A stretch of 64,000 nt of DNA from NCBI GenBank assembly GCA_045541875.1, contig JAZQJX010000072.1, positions 1-64,000 of the forward strand, written 5' to 3'. The position numbers and the translations under genes were made by a program. The notes beneath the pieces are model-generated. The model was not told the DNA's origin, ran no database searches, and saw only the letters and a list, made by a program, of their open reading frames with translations. This DNA comes from RGIG1828 sp045541875. Lineage in GTDB: Bacteria > Bacillota > Clostridia > UMGS1810. Position 1 is the stretch's first letter; each line of letters starts with the position of its first letter. Shown here one piece after another: positions 15,758-24,800 of the stretch.

Positions 15758-16810
15758 TTACTTATCGTCTGTAAACTGCGAAAGAGTTTTCAGACTTCCG
15801 CTGTTTAAGTCTCTGATATCTTTTACGCCATATTTCATCATTGCAAGTCTTGTAAGACCAAGACCGAAAGCAAATCCTGTATATTCTTCGGGATCTATTC
15901 CGCCCTCTTCAAGGACTCTTGGATGAATCATACCGCAGGGGCAAAGTTCAAGCCATCCGCTGTGCTTGCAGGAAGGACATCCCTCACCGCCGCAGATAAG
16001 ACAACTGATGTCAAGTTCAAATCCGGGTTCCACAAAGGGGAAGAAACCGGGACGGAGTCGAACTTTGATGTCTTTCTGGAAAACTTCCGAAAGCATGGTT
16101 TTCATAAAGAAAATGAGGTTTGAAATGGAGATATCCTTATCAACCATAACACCTTCCATCTGGAAGAATGTGTTTTCGTGGCAGGCATCTGTTGCTTCAT
16201 TACGGAAACATCTTCCGGGGAATATTGCTTTTATTGCTTTGCCATCATTTACAAGAGCATCTTTATATTTTTTGTAAATTGCATTTTGTGCCGCAGATGT
16301 GTGAGATTTAAGAAGCTGACCGTTTTCAAGATAGTATGTATCCTGCATATCTCTTGCAGGGTGATCTTTGGGAATGTTGAGTGCTTCAAAGCATTCGTAA
16401 TCAGTTACAATTTCGCTGTAATCCTCAACAGCAAATCCCATTGATTTGAAAACTTCTTCACACTGGCGCTGAACAAGAGTTATGGGATGATAGGAACCTC
16501 TTTTTAAATCAGCGGGCATTGAAATGTCGAACTCGGGCATAAGGCTGTTTTCAAGTTCAATTTGTTTTCTTTCAAGTTCTTCTCTTTTTTGGGAAATTGC
16601 ATCGTTAACTTCGTTTTTAAGAACGTTAACCTCCTGACCGAAGGTCTTTTTCTCTTCATGTGAAAGAGATTTCATTTCTTTTAAAAGTTCAGTTACATAG
16701 CCTTTTTTACCGGTATATTCTACTCTGATTTTCTCTAAGTCTTCCATTTTTTCAATCTTTGAAAGAGCATCGAGGAAGGCCTGCTTTACTTCCTGGGTTT
16801 TTGCTGACAT
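15758..16810 (-). CDS. pheS: Phenylalanine-tRNA ligase alpha subunit
   Basis: A 350-residue class II aminoacyl-tRNA synthetase subunit with the active site for phenylalanine activation. The N-terminal coiled coil includes VEYTGKKGYVTELLKEM. Motif 2 is GRCFRNEATDACHENTFFQ, motif 3 GFAFGLGLTRLAMMKYG, and RPGFFPFVEPGFE is the phenylalanine-pocket block. The start ATG follows AAAGGAAG. First gene of the T-box-controlled operon. Confidence 0.97.
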   Translation of the reverse strand: MSAKTQEVKQAFLDALSKIEKMEDLEKIRVEYTGKKGYVTELLKEMKSLSHEEKKTFGQEVNVLKNEVNDAISQKREELERKQIELENSLMPEFDISMPADLKRGSYHPITLVQRQCEEVFKSMGFAVEDYSEIVTDYECFEALNIPKDHPARDMQDTYYLENGQLLKSHTSAAQNAIYKKYKDALVNDGKAIKAIFPGRCFRNEATDACHENTFFQMEGVMVDKDISISNLIFFMKTMLSEVFQKDIKVRLRPGFFPFVEPGFELDISCLICGGEGCPSCKHSGWLELCPCGMIHPRVLEEGGIDPEEYTGFAFGLGLTRLAMMKYGVKDIRDLNSGSLKTLSQFTDDK

Positions 16811-16849
16811 AGCAATCTTCCTTTCTATATGAATTTAATTTTATACAAT

Positions 16850-17098
16850 AAAAAATAGCTCCATCCACAAAAGGGACGAGCTAAACCCGCGGTACCACCC
16901 ATATTCGGAAAAATCCGCACTTTTTGAGCCTTTTGGCGTGAGGCAAAACACCTGACTTATACCATTTTTAAACGGCTTTCGTCAGATACTCCAATGCTGA
17001 AATTCACAATTTATACTATCCGGGATGCTTACAGCCGGTGACATCCTTCTCTTTGAAATCGTATAAACGCTACTTACACATCTTCACAGTACCGCATC
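16850..17098 (-). promoter_or_regulatory. T-box leader, phenylalanine-specific
   Basis: The conserved T-box GGGTGGTACCGCGG lies at 16887-16900 on the minus strand. It is followed by a terminator hairpin (TAGCTC...GAGCTA) and TTTTTT at 16850-16883. Upstream, stem I is recognisable from TTTATAC/GTATAAA and GGATG/CATCC pairing. The bulge 3' of this stem contains GAATTTCAGC, so the specifier is probably UUC (Phe) near 16999-17001. Uncharged tRNA-Phe would favour the antiterminator and switch on pheST and the aminotransferase. Confidence 0.95.
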
Positions 17099-17127
17099 AT
17101 TATAGCAGAAACAAAGGGAAAAGTCAA
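17099..17127 (-). promoter_or_regulatory. Promoter of the T-box/pheST operon
   Basis: TTGACT, 17 bp, TATAAT on the minus strand, directly ahead of the T-box stem I. Confidence 0.85.
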
Positions 17128-17182
17128 GGACTTATTTTGACTTTATCCGACCTGATTTTTTAGCCCTTTTTCATTATTTACC

Positions 17183-17211
17183 TTGATTTACAGCTTACTC
17201 TGTGCTACAAT
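17183..17211 (+). promoter_or_regulatory. Promoter of the SGNH/nitrilase/subtilase cluster
   Basis: TTGATT, 17 bp, TACAAT, diverging from the T-box promoter 55 bp away. A short leader leads to AGAAGGAAT. Confidence 0.75.
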
Positions 17212-17253
17212 TGAAAATAATATATTTACCTTGGAAAGAAGGAATAATACAAT

Positions 17254-18336
17254 ATGAAAAACATTGCAAATATTGACTCAAACCTTAAAGTTGAAACAAA
17301 AATCGATAAAGAAGGCATAAAGTTTTATAATGCCGATTCCGCGCCTTTCAAAATATATGGTGTATATAAAGACGACGGAAGATATCGCAGAATGCCTGAA
17401 GACGTGGCAAAAAACACCAGCGAAGGTGTTTGGGAACTTCACGTATGTACTGCCGGCGGAAGAATTCGTTTCAAAACTGACTCATCATATGTGGCAATTC
17501 ATGCAAAAATGGATCCCATTTTCAAAATGTCCCACTTTGCCCTCACAGGTGTTGGCGGTTTTGACCTCTATGCAAAAGAGGGTGACATGGAACTTAGATT
17601 TGTTGCGGAATATACCCCTCCCCTTGAGATGACAGACGGATACGAAAGCGTAATTGAACTTTGCAATGGTGGATATGCATATCAGGAAGGAAATATGAGA
17701 GATATAGTTATAAACTTTCCGCTCTATGCAGGGGTTATTGATTTGCATATAGGTCTTGACGAAAATGCAAAAGTTCTTGAACCCGAAGAATACAAACCTC
17801 AAAAACCAATTGTATATTATGGTTCTTCAATAACTCAGGGGGGATGCGCTTCAAGACCGGGAATGTCATATCAGAATATTATTACAAGAAGATTTAATAT
17901 CGACCACATAAACCTCGGCTTTTCAGGAAATGCCAAAGCAGAAGATGCAATGATTGAATATATCAAAAATCTTGATATGTCAGTGTTTGTATATGACTAT
18001 GACCACAATGCACCAAGCGTTGAATATCTTAAAAACACCCACGAAAAAATGTTTAAGGCAATAAGAGAAGCAAATCCCGACCTGCCGATTGTTATGATGC
18101 CAAGACCGAAATATTATCTCAATGAAACTGATAAACAAAGAGCGGAAGTTGTGAGAGAAACATACGAAAATGCATTGAATGCAGGAGACAAAAATGTTTA
18201 CCACTTGTCCGGTGAAGAACTTTGTGCCATTTGCCTTGACCAGGGGACTGTAGACGGATGCCATCCCACAGATTTAGGATTTTTCTCCATGGCAAAAACC
18301 CTTGGTGATGCTTTGGAAAAATGGGGACTGGTGTGA
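17254..18336 (+). CDS. SGNH/GDSL hydrolase with N-terminal GxDLY domain
   Basis: A 360-residue predicted esterase without signal peptide. The N-terminal ~170 residues form a beta-rich domain with the motif GGFDLYAKEGD. The C-terminal SGNH domain has the nucleophile block YYGSSITQGG, the Gly block LGFSGNAKAED, DYDHNAP, and a final DGCHPTDLG supplying the catalytic Asp and His. This matches the GxDLY plus Lipase_GDSL_3 architecture, whose members are thought to de-esterify carbohydrates. Serine, Asp and His are all present, so it should be active. It is followed by a nitrilase-GDPD fusion 34 bp on, with the same AGAAGGAAT ribosome site. Confidence 0.87.
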   Translation: MKNIANIDSNLKVETKIDKEGIKFYNADSAPFKIYGVYKDDGRYRRMPEDVAKNTSEGVWELHVCTAGGRIRFKTDSSYVAIHAKMDPIFKMSHFALTGVGGFDLYAKEGDMELRFVAEYTPPLEMTDGYESVIELCNGGYAYQEGNMRDIVINFPLYAGVIDLHIGLDENAKVLEPEEYKPQKPIVYYGSSITQGGCASRPGMSYQNIITRRFNIDHINLGFSGNAKAEDAMIEYIKNLDMSVFVYDYDHNAPSVEYLKNTHEKMFKAIREANPDLPIVMMPRPKYYLNETDKQRAEVVRETYENALNAGDKNVYHLSGEELCAICLDQGTVDGCHPTDLGFFSMAKTLGDALEKWGLV

Positions 18337-18370
18337 GGCTAAATATTACTATCGAAAGAAGGAATAAAAA

Positions 18371-19972
18371 ATGAAAGCTACAATAATTCAACCGCCCTAC
18401 TCAAGGGATGTTTCATATTCTGATGAATATTTTCAGTATAAGATCGACCTTCTGGACAAGTGTACAAAAGAATCTGACATAATCGTACTTCCCGAATACA
18501 GCGATGTTCCCTGTGCCACATCAACAAAGGAAGAAACATTTTTTTATCACAACAAATATATGGATACTCTTATGGAAAAGTGCAAAGAGACTGCCAGAAG
18601 ATGTGACTGCCTTGTATTTGTAAATGCTCTTTGTGACATTGGCGGAAATTACAGAAACACCACTTTTGCCATTTCAAGAGACGGCGAAGTGGTGGGAAAA
18701 TATTTTAAAAAGCATCTTCCTCCCCTTGAACTTGAAGTTCTGGAACTTGACTCTGATTATACTTTTGAATATTCAGAGCCATATATTATTGAAATTGACG
18801 GGTTAAGATATGGGTTTCTGACCTGTTACGACTTCTATTTCTATGAGGCATTTGCAAGAATTGCAAGAGAAAAAGTTGACATTATAATCGGATGTTCGCT
18901 TCAGAGAAGCGATTCTCACGATGCCATAGAAACCATGTGCAGATTCCTTGCCTACAACACAAATGCCTATGTCATACGTTCATCGGTAAGTTTTGATGAA
19001 TCATCCGATATCTGCGGAGCAAGTATGGTTGTCTCTCCCTACGGAAAAGTCCTCGAAAATATGAAGGGCAGATTCGGTATGGCAACCGTGGAATTCAACC
19101 CAAATGACAAATATCTGAAACCCGCAGGATTCGGCAATCCCGATGCGCCTCATTATGAATATATTGAATATGGAAGAAAGCCCTGGCAATACCGCATTGG
19201 CGGAAGCAGTGTTATATGCGAAGAAAAATGGCTTAAGTATCCAAGAGTCTGTGCACACAGAGGGTTTAGTGCAGTTCTTCCCGAAAACAGTATGCCGGCA
19301 TTTGGTGCGGCAATAGCAATGGGAGCAGATGAGATTGAGTTTGACCTTTGGCCCACAAAAGATAAGGAAATTGTGTCTTGTCACGACAGAGAACTTGAAA
19401 GGGTGAGCACCGGAAAAGGTTATATAACAGACCACACTCTTTCAGAACTTGAAAAACTTGATTTTGGTGTGAATTTCGGAGAGAGATTTGAAGGTTTGAA
19501 AATTGTTAAATTTGAAGACATTCTCAGGAAACTTTCAGGTCAGGTTATTATGAATATTCATGTGAAACCCCTTTCCATGACAGAAAAGTATCCCGAGGAT
19601 ATCATAAGAAAAATTGTTGAACTTATCCGGAGATACGACTGTGAAAAGTATGTATATTTTATGCTTGAAACTGACATTCAGATAAGGCAGTTCAAAAAAA
19701 TTGCCCCACAGATTCCCGTATGCGTGGGCCATCTTGAGGCACGCCCATGGGAAATTGTTGACAGGGCAATTGAACTCGGATGCGAAAAAGTGCAACTCTT
19801 TAAGCCTTATTTTACAAAAGAAATGATTGACAAGGCTCACAAAAACGGAATAAAATGCAATGTGTTCTGGTCTGATGATGAAAAAGAAACTATGGATTTC
19901 CTTGACCTTGGAATTGACACTATCCTTACCAATGACTATATCAGAATTTCAAACGTTGTGAAAAATAAGTAA
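18371..19972 (+). CDS. Nitrilase-superfamily amidohydrolase fused to a GDPD phosphodiesterase
   Basis: A 533-residue bifunctional-looking cytoplasmic protein. Residues ~1-275 are a carbon-nitrogen hydrolase with its catalytic Glu (VLPEYSDV), Lys (YFKKHLPP) and Cys (GFLTCYDFYF). Residues ~290-530 are a glycerophosphodiester phosphodiesterase domain: CAHRGFSAVLPENS, the metal ligands in EIEFDLWPTKD, and SCHDRELERVSTGKG. All catalytic residues of both halves are visible. The reading frame is unbroken across the junction (RIGGSSVICEEKWLKYPRV), so this is one protein and not two genes. Its substrate would contain both an amide/nitrile and a phosphodiester, or the two activities act in sequence. 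Physiological role unknown. Confidence 0.9.
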   Translation: MKATIIQPPYSRDVSYSDEYFQYKIDLLDKCTKESDIIVLPEYSDVPCATSTKEETFFYHNKYMDTLMEKCKETARRCDCLVFVNALCDIGGNYRNTTFAISRDGEVVGKYFKKHLPPLELEVLELDSDYTFEYSEPYIIEIDGLRYGFLTCYDFYFYEAFARIAREKVDIIIGCSLQRSDSHDAIETMCRFLAYNTNAYVIRSSVSFDESSDICGASMVVSPYGKVLENMKGRFGMATVEFNPNDKYLKPAGFGNPDAPHYEYIEYGRKPWQYRIGGSSVICEEKWLKYPRVCAHRGFSAVLPENSMPAFGAAIAMGADEIEFDLWPTKDKEIVSCHDRELERVSTGKGYITDHTLSELEKLDFGVNFGERFEGLKIVKFEDILRKLSGQVIMNIHVKPLSMTEKYPEDIIRKIVELIRRYDCEKYVYFMLETDIQIRQFKKIAPQIPVCVGHLEARPWEIVDRAIELGCEKVQLFKPYFTKEMIDKAHKNGIKCNVFWSDDEKETMDFLDLGIDTILTNDYIRISNVVKNK

Positions 19973-19993
19973 TTGTTTTACGGAGTGATTTTG

Positions 19994-21403
19994 GTGAATA
20001 AAAAATTAATTATTATGCTGGCAACCCTGTTTGCCATCCTTATTATCGCCATCCCCTCTTTTGCAGAGGATGACGGATACATATTCAGGTTAAAAAAAGA
20101 CACAGTTATGCTTTTTTCGGAAAATGAAAATGTAAGTCGTATCGGCGGTGATGTGTATTATGCAAAGTCTATGGAAGATATATACAAATTCACATCAGAA
20201 GTCTATATAGAATCTGTCATTCCAAATTTCAAACTTGAACTCTATGACATAGATTACCCAACCGTTACAAGTGACACGAAATACAATGACCAATGGAATC
20301 ACTCTGCAATACTTGCAAATGTTGCAAGAGAAAAGGGACTTTCAGGAAAGGGTGTAAAAATCGGCATAATTGACAGCGGAGTTGACACATCTCACCCTGA
20401 CATTGACAGTTCAAAGATTCTTAAGGGATATAACTGCATAGAAGATGACCCTGATGAATATAACACCACCGACATATACGGTCACGGGACAAATGTGTGC
20501 GGCATAATTTCTGCCATAACAGATAACGAAGCATATCTTGCAGGAATTGCGCCCAATGCATCAATAGTCCCCTTAAAAGTTACAAACGGCAGTTCTCTTT
20601 CCGCTGCAAGTTTATTTGGCGGAATATATATGGCAATCGAATATGACTGTGACATAATTAATATGAGTCTTGGCGGCAATCTGACTGACGAGTATCTGAT
20701 TGCCGAACTCAAATACTGGATTGACATGGCATCTGATGCAGGAATTATTATTATTGCAGCCGGAGGCAACGAAGACAGTACGGCGATAAGTTATCCTGCA
20801 GGCTTTGACAATGTCATTGGTGTGGCATCTGTCAAAAAAGACCTCTCCCATTCAAAGTATTCTCAAAGAAATGAATCAATTTTTATATCAGCACCGGGAC
20901 ACGGTGTTACAACTCTTGAAATTGGTGACACGACTTCATCCGAGATTGGGACATCAATTGCCACACCTCACATAACGGCAATTGTTGCTCTCATAAAAGA
21001 GGTTTTACCCGATGCCACCCTTTCAGACGTTAAAGACATACTGAAAAGTTCATCAACAGATCTTGGCGATGAGGGATATGATACGACTTTCGGCTATGGA
21101 CTTATTAGTGTTGAAAAGGTTGCAGAGCATCTCAGTCCCTATCTTCCGGATGTTGTAATTTCCGATGGAATAAAAGATGGAATTACAAGAATTCACATTC
21201 ACAACAATGGCTTGGAAATCAAGAACACTTTCGGGTATTTCAGAGAAGAAAATGCATCATCAGGCGACGGCGTATTCTATTGTCTGAACAAAGATATTGC
21301 TCCTGATGCGGTAACGACTTTTTCTCCCGATAGAATTTTCAGTGAGTTTTTGTGGTGGGATGAAAACATGAAACCCTTTATTAAAAAATATATTATACAA
21401 TAG
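19994..21403 (+). CDS. Secreted subtilisin-like serine protease (S8)
   Basis: A protein of about 469 residues starting with a signal peptide (MNKKLIIMLATLFAILIIAIPSFA). A propeptide of about 80 residues is followed by the S8 domain: Asp in GIIDSGVDTSHPD (~residue 128), His in YGHGTNVCGII (~163), oxyanion Asn in AAGGNED, and Ser in GTSIATPHITA (~319; the usual GTSMATPH has Ile for Met). A C-terminal ~85 residues resemble no known anchor. I start at a GTG with CGGAG eight bases upstream; an in-frame TTG seven codons earlier is less well placed. Third gene of the plus-strand cluster, 21 bp after the fusion protein. Confidence 0.9.
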   Translation: MNKKLIIMLATLFAILIIAIPSFAEDDGYIFRLKKDTVMLFSENENVSRIGGDVYYAKSMEDIYKFTSEVYIESVIPNFKLELYDIDYPTVTSDTKYNDQWNHSAILANVAREKGLSGKGVKIGIIDSGVDTSHPDIDSSKILKGYNCIEDDPDEYNTTDIYGHGTNVCGIISAITDNEAYLAGIAPNASIVPLKVTNGSSLSAASLFGGIYMAIEYDCDIINMSLGGNLTDEYLIAELKYWIDMASDAGIIIIAAGGNEDSTAISYPAGFDNVIGVASVKKDLSHSKYSQRNESIFISAPGHGVTTLEIGDTTSSEIGTSIATPHITAIVALIKEVLPDATLSDVKDILKSSSTDLGDEGYDTTFGYGLISVEKVAEHLSPYLPDVVISDGIKDGITRIHIHNNGLEIKNTFGYFREENASSGDGVFYCLNKDIAPDAVTTFSPDRIFSEFLWWDENMKPFIKKYIIQ

Positions 21404-21454
21404 CAAACAGGTTTTACATTCCCTTTTATTGCAATTAATAATTATAATCATTTT

Positions 21455-21497
21455 AAAAACCCTCCGAAATGTTTTTTGAAAATTCCGGAGGGTTTTA
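21455..21497. terminator. Bidirectional terminator between subtilase and VOR operon
   Basis: AAAACCCTCCG and CGGAGGGTTTT form an 11-bp stem with T-runs on both strands, between convergent genes. Confidence 0.85.
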
Positions 21498-21504
21498 TAG
21501 TTTA

Positions 21505-22035
21505 TTAATAGTTATATCCTGCCTCTAATGCTTTAATGTTTGTTTCAAGCATTGCTGCTTTTGAAGCGGGAACAAGTTTTGTGATTGCAGTTTTGAGTTC
21601 ATCCCATGTAAACATTTCTGTTTCTTTTACGAGTTTACCAAGAATTATCATATTTGCAAGTTTTGCAATTCCCATATCTACTGCCATCTGTGTTGCAGGG
21701 ATGGTGTATACATCAACATCATCTCTTTTACATTCTCTTGAAATGAGAGTAGAGTCGATAAAGATTTTTCCGCCTTTAACTACTGCATTTTCAAATTTGT
21801 CAAGAGAAGGTCCATTCATTACCACGAGGGCTGTGGGTTCTGTGATGATTGGAGATGCCACATCTTCATCAGAAACTATAACGCTGCAGTTTGCGGTACC
21901 ACCACGCATTTCAGGTCCGTAGGATGGAAGATGGGACACATTTTTGCCCTGAATCATACCTGCATATGCAACAACTTTTCCTGCAAAGAGGATTCCCTGA
22001 CCGCCGAATCCGGCGAATATTGTCTCGAATGTCAT
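21505..22035 (-). CDS. 2-oxoacid:ferredoxin oxidoreductase gamma subunit
   Basis: A 176-residue subunit of the ferredoxin-dependent 2-oxoacid dehydrogenase. The family block GFGGQGILFAGKVVAYAGM opens the protein, with SYGPEMRGGTANCSV next. It completes an alpha/beta/gamma/delta complex encoded by this operon, which oxidatively decarboxylates 2-oxoacids to acyl-CoA and reduces ferredoxin. Last gene of the operon. Confidence 0.93.
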   Translation of the reverse strand: MTFETIFAGFGGQGILFAGKVVAYAGMIQGKNVSHLPSYGPEMRGGTANCSVIVSDEDVASPIITEPTALVVMNGPSLDKFENAVVKGGKIFIDSTLISRECKRDDVDVYTIPATQMAVDMGIAKLANMIILGKLVKETEMFTWDELKTAITKLVPASKAAMLETNIKALEAGYNY

Positions 22036-22037
22036 AA

Positions 22038-22787
22038 TTACGCTTCCTCCTTTGTGATGTCTTTATATACACCGAGAGGATAGTGCGGAAGCATATTCTC
22101 TCTCATCCAGTTAAAGGATTCCTGAGGTGACATACCCCAGTTTGTGGGACAGGTTGATACAACTTCAACAAGAGTGAAACCTTTGCCCTCCATCTGAAGT
22201 TGGAAAGCCTTTTTAATTGCGGCTTTTGCTTTTTTGATGTTTGGAACAGTATCCACGGTTACTCTTTCGATATATGCAGGGCCGTCGAGTGTTGCGAGCA
22301 TTTCGCTGACTCTGATGGGGTTACCCTGGGTTTTTGTATCTCTTCCATAGGGTGATGTCTGAGTTACCTGACCGGCAAGTGTTGTAGGAGCCATCTGACC
22401 GCCTGTCATACCATAGATTGCATTATTGATAAAGATTGTGGTTACATTTTCACCTCTTGCGGCAACGTGTACAGTTTCTGCTGTACCGATGGCTGCAAGG
22501 TCACCGTCACCCTGATAGGTAAATACAATTTTATCAGGGCGTGCTCTTTTGATACCTGTAGCCACTGCAGGTGCTCTGCCGTGTGCGGCTTCCTGCATAT
22601 CACATTCAAAATAGTTATATGCAAAAACGGAGCATCCAACAGGTGCAACACCAATTGTATCGCCTTCGATTCCAAGTTCATCTATAACTTCTGCAACCAA
22701 ACGGTGCACTATACCATGAGGGCAACCGGGGCAATAGTGAAAAGATACATCACTTAAAGCGTGAGGACGTTTAAATACTTTTTCCAT
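22038..22787 (-). CDS. 2-oxoacid:ferredoxin oxidoreductase beta subunit (TPP-binding)
   Basis: A 249-residue thiamine-pyrophosphate subunit. YCPGCPHGIVHRLVAE begins the cofactor domain and YQGDGDLAAIGTAETVHVAARG is the diphosphate/Mg2+ motif (GDGD...N, with NNAIYGMTGGQ). It starts on the last base of the alpha-subunit gene, showing tight coupling, and ends 2 bp before gamma. VorA/KorB-type; the acid specificity (branched-chain or 2-oxoglutarate) is not settled by sequence. Confidence 0.93.
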   Translation of the reverse strand: MEKVFKRPHALSDVSFHYCPGCPHGIVHRLVAEVIDELGIEGDTIGVAPVGCSVFAYNYFECDMQEAAHGRAPAVATGIKRARPDKIVFTYQGDGDLAAIGTAETVHVAARGENVTTIFINNAIYGMTGGQMAPTTLAGQVTQTSPYGRDTKTQGNPIRVSEMLATLDGPAYIERVTVDTVPNIKKAKAAIKKAFQLQMEGKGFTLVEVVSTCPTNWGMSPQESFNWMRENMLPHYPLGVYKDITKEEA

Positions 22788-23854
22788 TATTTAGCACCTC
22801 CGATTTCTTCGATTTTTTCAAGGATTTCTTTGGGAGTGGGAACAACGCCGCCTGTTCTTCCGAAGAACTCAACATCTGCTCTGCCGTTTACTGCAAGGCG
22901 TACATCTTCAACCATCTGTCCCATACTCATTTCAACTGCAAGGAATGTCTTTTTGGTATTTTTTGAAAGTGCCTTTTCAAATGCTTCAAAGGGGAAAGGC
23001 CAAAGGGTAATCGGGCGGATGATTCCAACCTTATATCCTTTTTCTTTTGCCTTTGCCATAGCAGTTTTTGCAATACGTGCAGTTGTGCCGTAGGCAACTA
23101 AAACGATGTCTGCATCTTCCACATCAACTGCTTCATAGCGGACTTCATTTTTTGCAATTTCATCATATCTTTTCTGTCTTTCCAAAACAAGGTCTTCAAG
23201 TTCAGATGCTTCAATGAAAAGAGAGTTTATGATATTTTTCTTTCTCTTCATACCTGTTCCTGATGTTGCCCATTCCTTTTCGGGGAGATCGGAAACATCG
23301 GTATCTTTAAATTCTACAGGTTCCATCATCTGACCGAGCATACCGTCACCCATAATCATTACGGGGCATCTGTATTTGTCACCGATGTCAAATGCATCGG
23401 ATGTGAGATCTACCATTTCCTGAATGGAACTGGGGGCAAGAACAACGAGGTGATAATCACCGTGTCCGCCGCCTTTTGTTGCCTGAAAATAGTCAGACTG
23501 TGCAGGCTGAATTCCGCCAAGACCGGGGCCGCCTCTCACAATGTTTACAACAACGCAGGGGACATCTGCACCTGCTATGTAGGAAATACCTTCCTGCTTA
23601 AGGCTGATTCCGGGAGATGAGGAACTTGTCATAACTCTGACACCTGCTCCGCCTGCTCCATATACCATATTGATTGCAGAAACTTCACTTTCAGCCTGAA
23701 GGAATGTTCCGCCGATTTTAGGCATTTTCTTTGCCATATATGCACTTACCTCTGTCTGAGGTGTGATAGGATATCCGAAAAAATGACGGCAACCTGCTCT
23801 GATGGCAGCTTCTGCCAAAGCTTCGTTACCTTTCATCAAAACTTTATCACCCAT
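22787..23854 (-). CDS. vorB: 2-oxoacid:ferredoxin oxidoreductase alpha subunit (VorB type)
   Basis: A 355-residue pyrimidine-binding subunit. The N-terminus KVLMKGNEALAEAAIRAG, then FGYPITPQTEVSAYMAKKMP and AESEVSAINMVYGAGGAGVRV are characteristic of the subunit called VorB in Clostridia; the MTSSSSPGISLKQEG loop is also present. It is expected to bind TPP with the beta subunit and act on branched-chain or other 2-oxoacids. Strong AAAGGAGG ribosome site. Confidence 0.92.
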   Translation of the reverse strand: MGDKVLMKGNEALAEAAIRAGCRHFFGYPITPQTEVSAYMAKKMPKIGGTFLQAESEVSAINMVYGAGGAGVRVMTSSSSPGISLKQEGISYIAGADVPCVVVNIVRGGPGLGGIQPAQSDYFQATKGGGHGDYHLVVLAPSSIQEMVDLTSDAFDIGDKYRCPVMIMGDGMLGQMMEPVEFKDTDVSDLPEKEWATSGTGMKRKKNIINSLFIEASELEDLVLERQKRYDEIAKNEVRYEAVDVEDADIVLVAYGTTARIAKTAMAKAKEKGYKVGIIRPITLWPFPFEAFEKALSKNTKKTFLAVEMSMGQMVEDVRLAVNGRADVEFFGRTGGVVPTPKEILEKIEEIGGAK

Positions 23855-23878
23855 GATAAAAACCTCCTTTTAATAGAT

Positions 23879-24085
23879 TTATCTTTCTACTTCAATTACA
23901 ACATCGGGACACATTGTAGCACAGAATGCACATCCTATGCATTTGTCCATTTCAATAACAGTTGCAGGGTGGAACCCTTTTGCGTTGATTCTGTCTTTAG
24001 CCATTGTGACAATCTTTTTGGGACAAGCGTCTACACAAAGACCGCAACCCTTACATCTGTCTTCGTTAAAAGTAACTTTTGCCAT
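23879..24085 (-). CDS. 4Fe-4S dicluster ferredoxin subunit of the 2-oxoacid oxidoreductase
   Basis: A 68-residue protein with two complete cluster motifs: CKGCGLCVDACP and CIGCAFCATMCP. It is the delta subunit that takes electrons from the TPP site and passes them to soluble ferredoxin. Starts after AAGGAGG; 24 bp before the alpha gene. Confidence 0.95.
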   Translation of the reverse strand: MAKVTFNEDRCKGCGLCVDACPKKIVTMAKDRINAKGFHPATVIEMDKCIGCAFCATMCPDVVIEVER

Positions 24086-24123
24086 ATTTAAAGCCTCCTT
24101 TTGGGAATTTTAATCTTTATATT

Positions 24124-24795
24124 CTACGCCAAAGCGTCAAACGGTAAATTCATAAAAAGTTTCAGAGGAAACTTTTTGTCTTCATCAACACTTTTCAGTT
24201 TTTCTAAAATATCAGGTGTTGATGATACATATTTTACAGGGATATTCATTTTTTTTGAAACTTCATCAAGAAGTTCAAAGGATGATTCAAAATCCTGTTC
24301 GCTTGAAAGATAGGAAAGATTTGCATTATTGACAAGCGCTGTTATGCGGCATCTTGATGCAATTTCAATTTCTCTTGCAAGTTTTATGATGTCATCTGCA
24401 TTTTGGGTGTCAGGTCTTTTGGCATTTACAACAAGAAACATCTCATAGTCTTCATCTTTCAGATATGGATAAAACTGACCGAGGGCTATTGCACCGTCCT
24501 CATCTCCCCCAACATCCAAAACAGCGTGACAGTCTTTGTCTGAAAAAACTGAAAGGATATCACTTGGAAGTGTGGGAAGGTCGAGATTTGTTCCTGCATA
24601 ATCGGGTGCTATCACCTTTATGCCCTCTTTTTCAAGTTCCTGATGTGCGTCATTTGTTCTGAAATAGGGATTTACGATATCCATGTCGCAAATGCAGGTA
24701 TTTTGAAATTTTCTTTGAAGATTTATGGCATAATTTATGGCAAATTCTGTTTTGCCGCTGCCATAGTGACCTGTTACGATGTTAATTCTTTTCAT
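24124..24795 (-). CDS. ParA/MinD-like P-loop ATPase of the VOR operon
   Basis: A 223-residue SIMIBI-type NTPase. The P-loop is GHYGSGKTEFAINYA, and DMDIVNPYFR is the following strand with the Mg-binding Asp; DVGGDEDGA is the Walker B/switch region. It is distinct from Mrp (no deviant Lys in the P-loop). I start at MKRINIV, with AAGGAT upstream. Genes like this accompany 2-oxoacid:ferredoxin oxidoreductases in Clostridia, but their role is unestablished to my knowledge; cofactor or cluster assembly is a guess. Confidence 0.85.
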   Translation of the reverse strand: MKRINIVTGHYGSGKTEFAINYAINLQRKFQNTCICDMDIVNPYFRTNDAHQELEKEGIKVIAPDYAGTNLDLPTLPSDILSVFSDKDCHAVLDVGGDEDGAIALGQFYPYLKDEDYEMFLVVNAKRPDTQNADDIIKLAREIEIASRCRITALVNNANLSYLSSEQDFESSFELLDEVSKKMNIPVKYVSSTPDILEKLKSVDEDKKFPLKLFMNLPFDALA

Positions 24796-24800
24796 ATATA

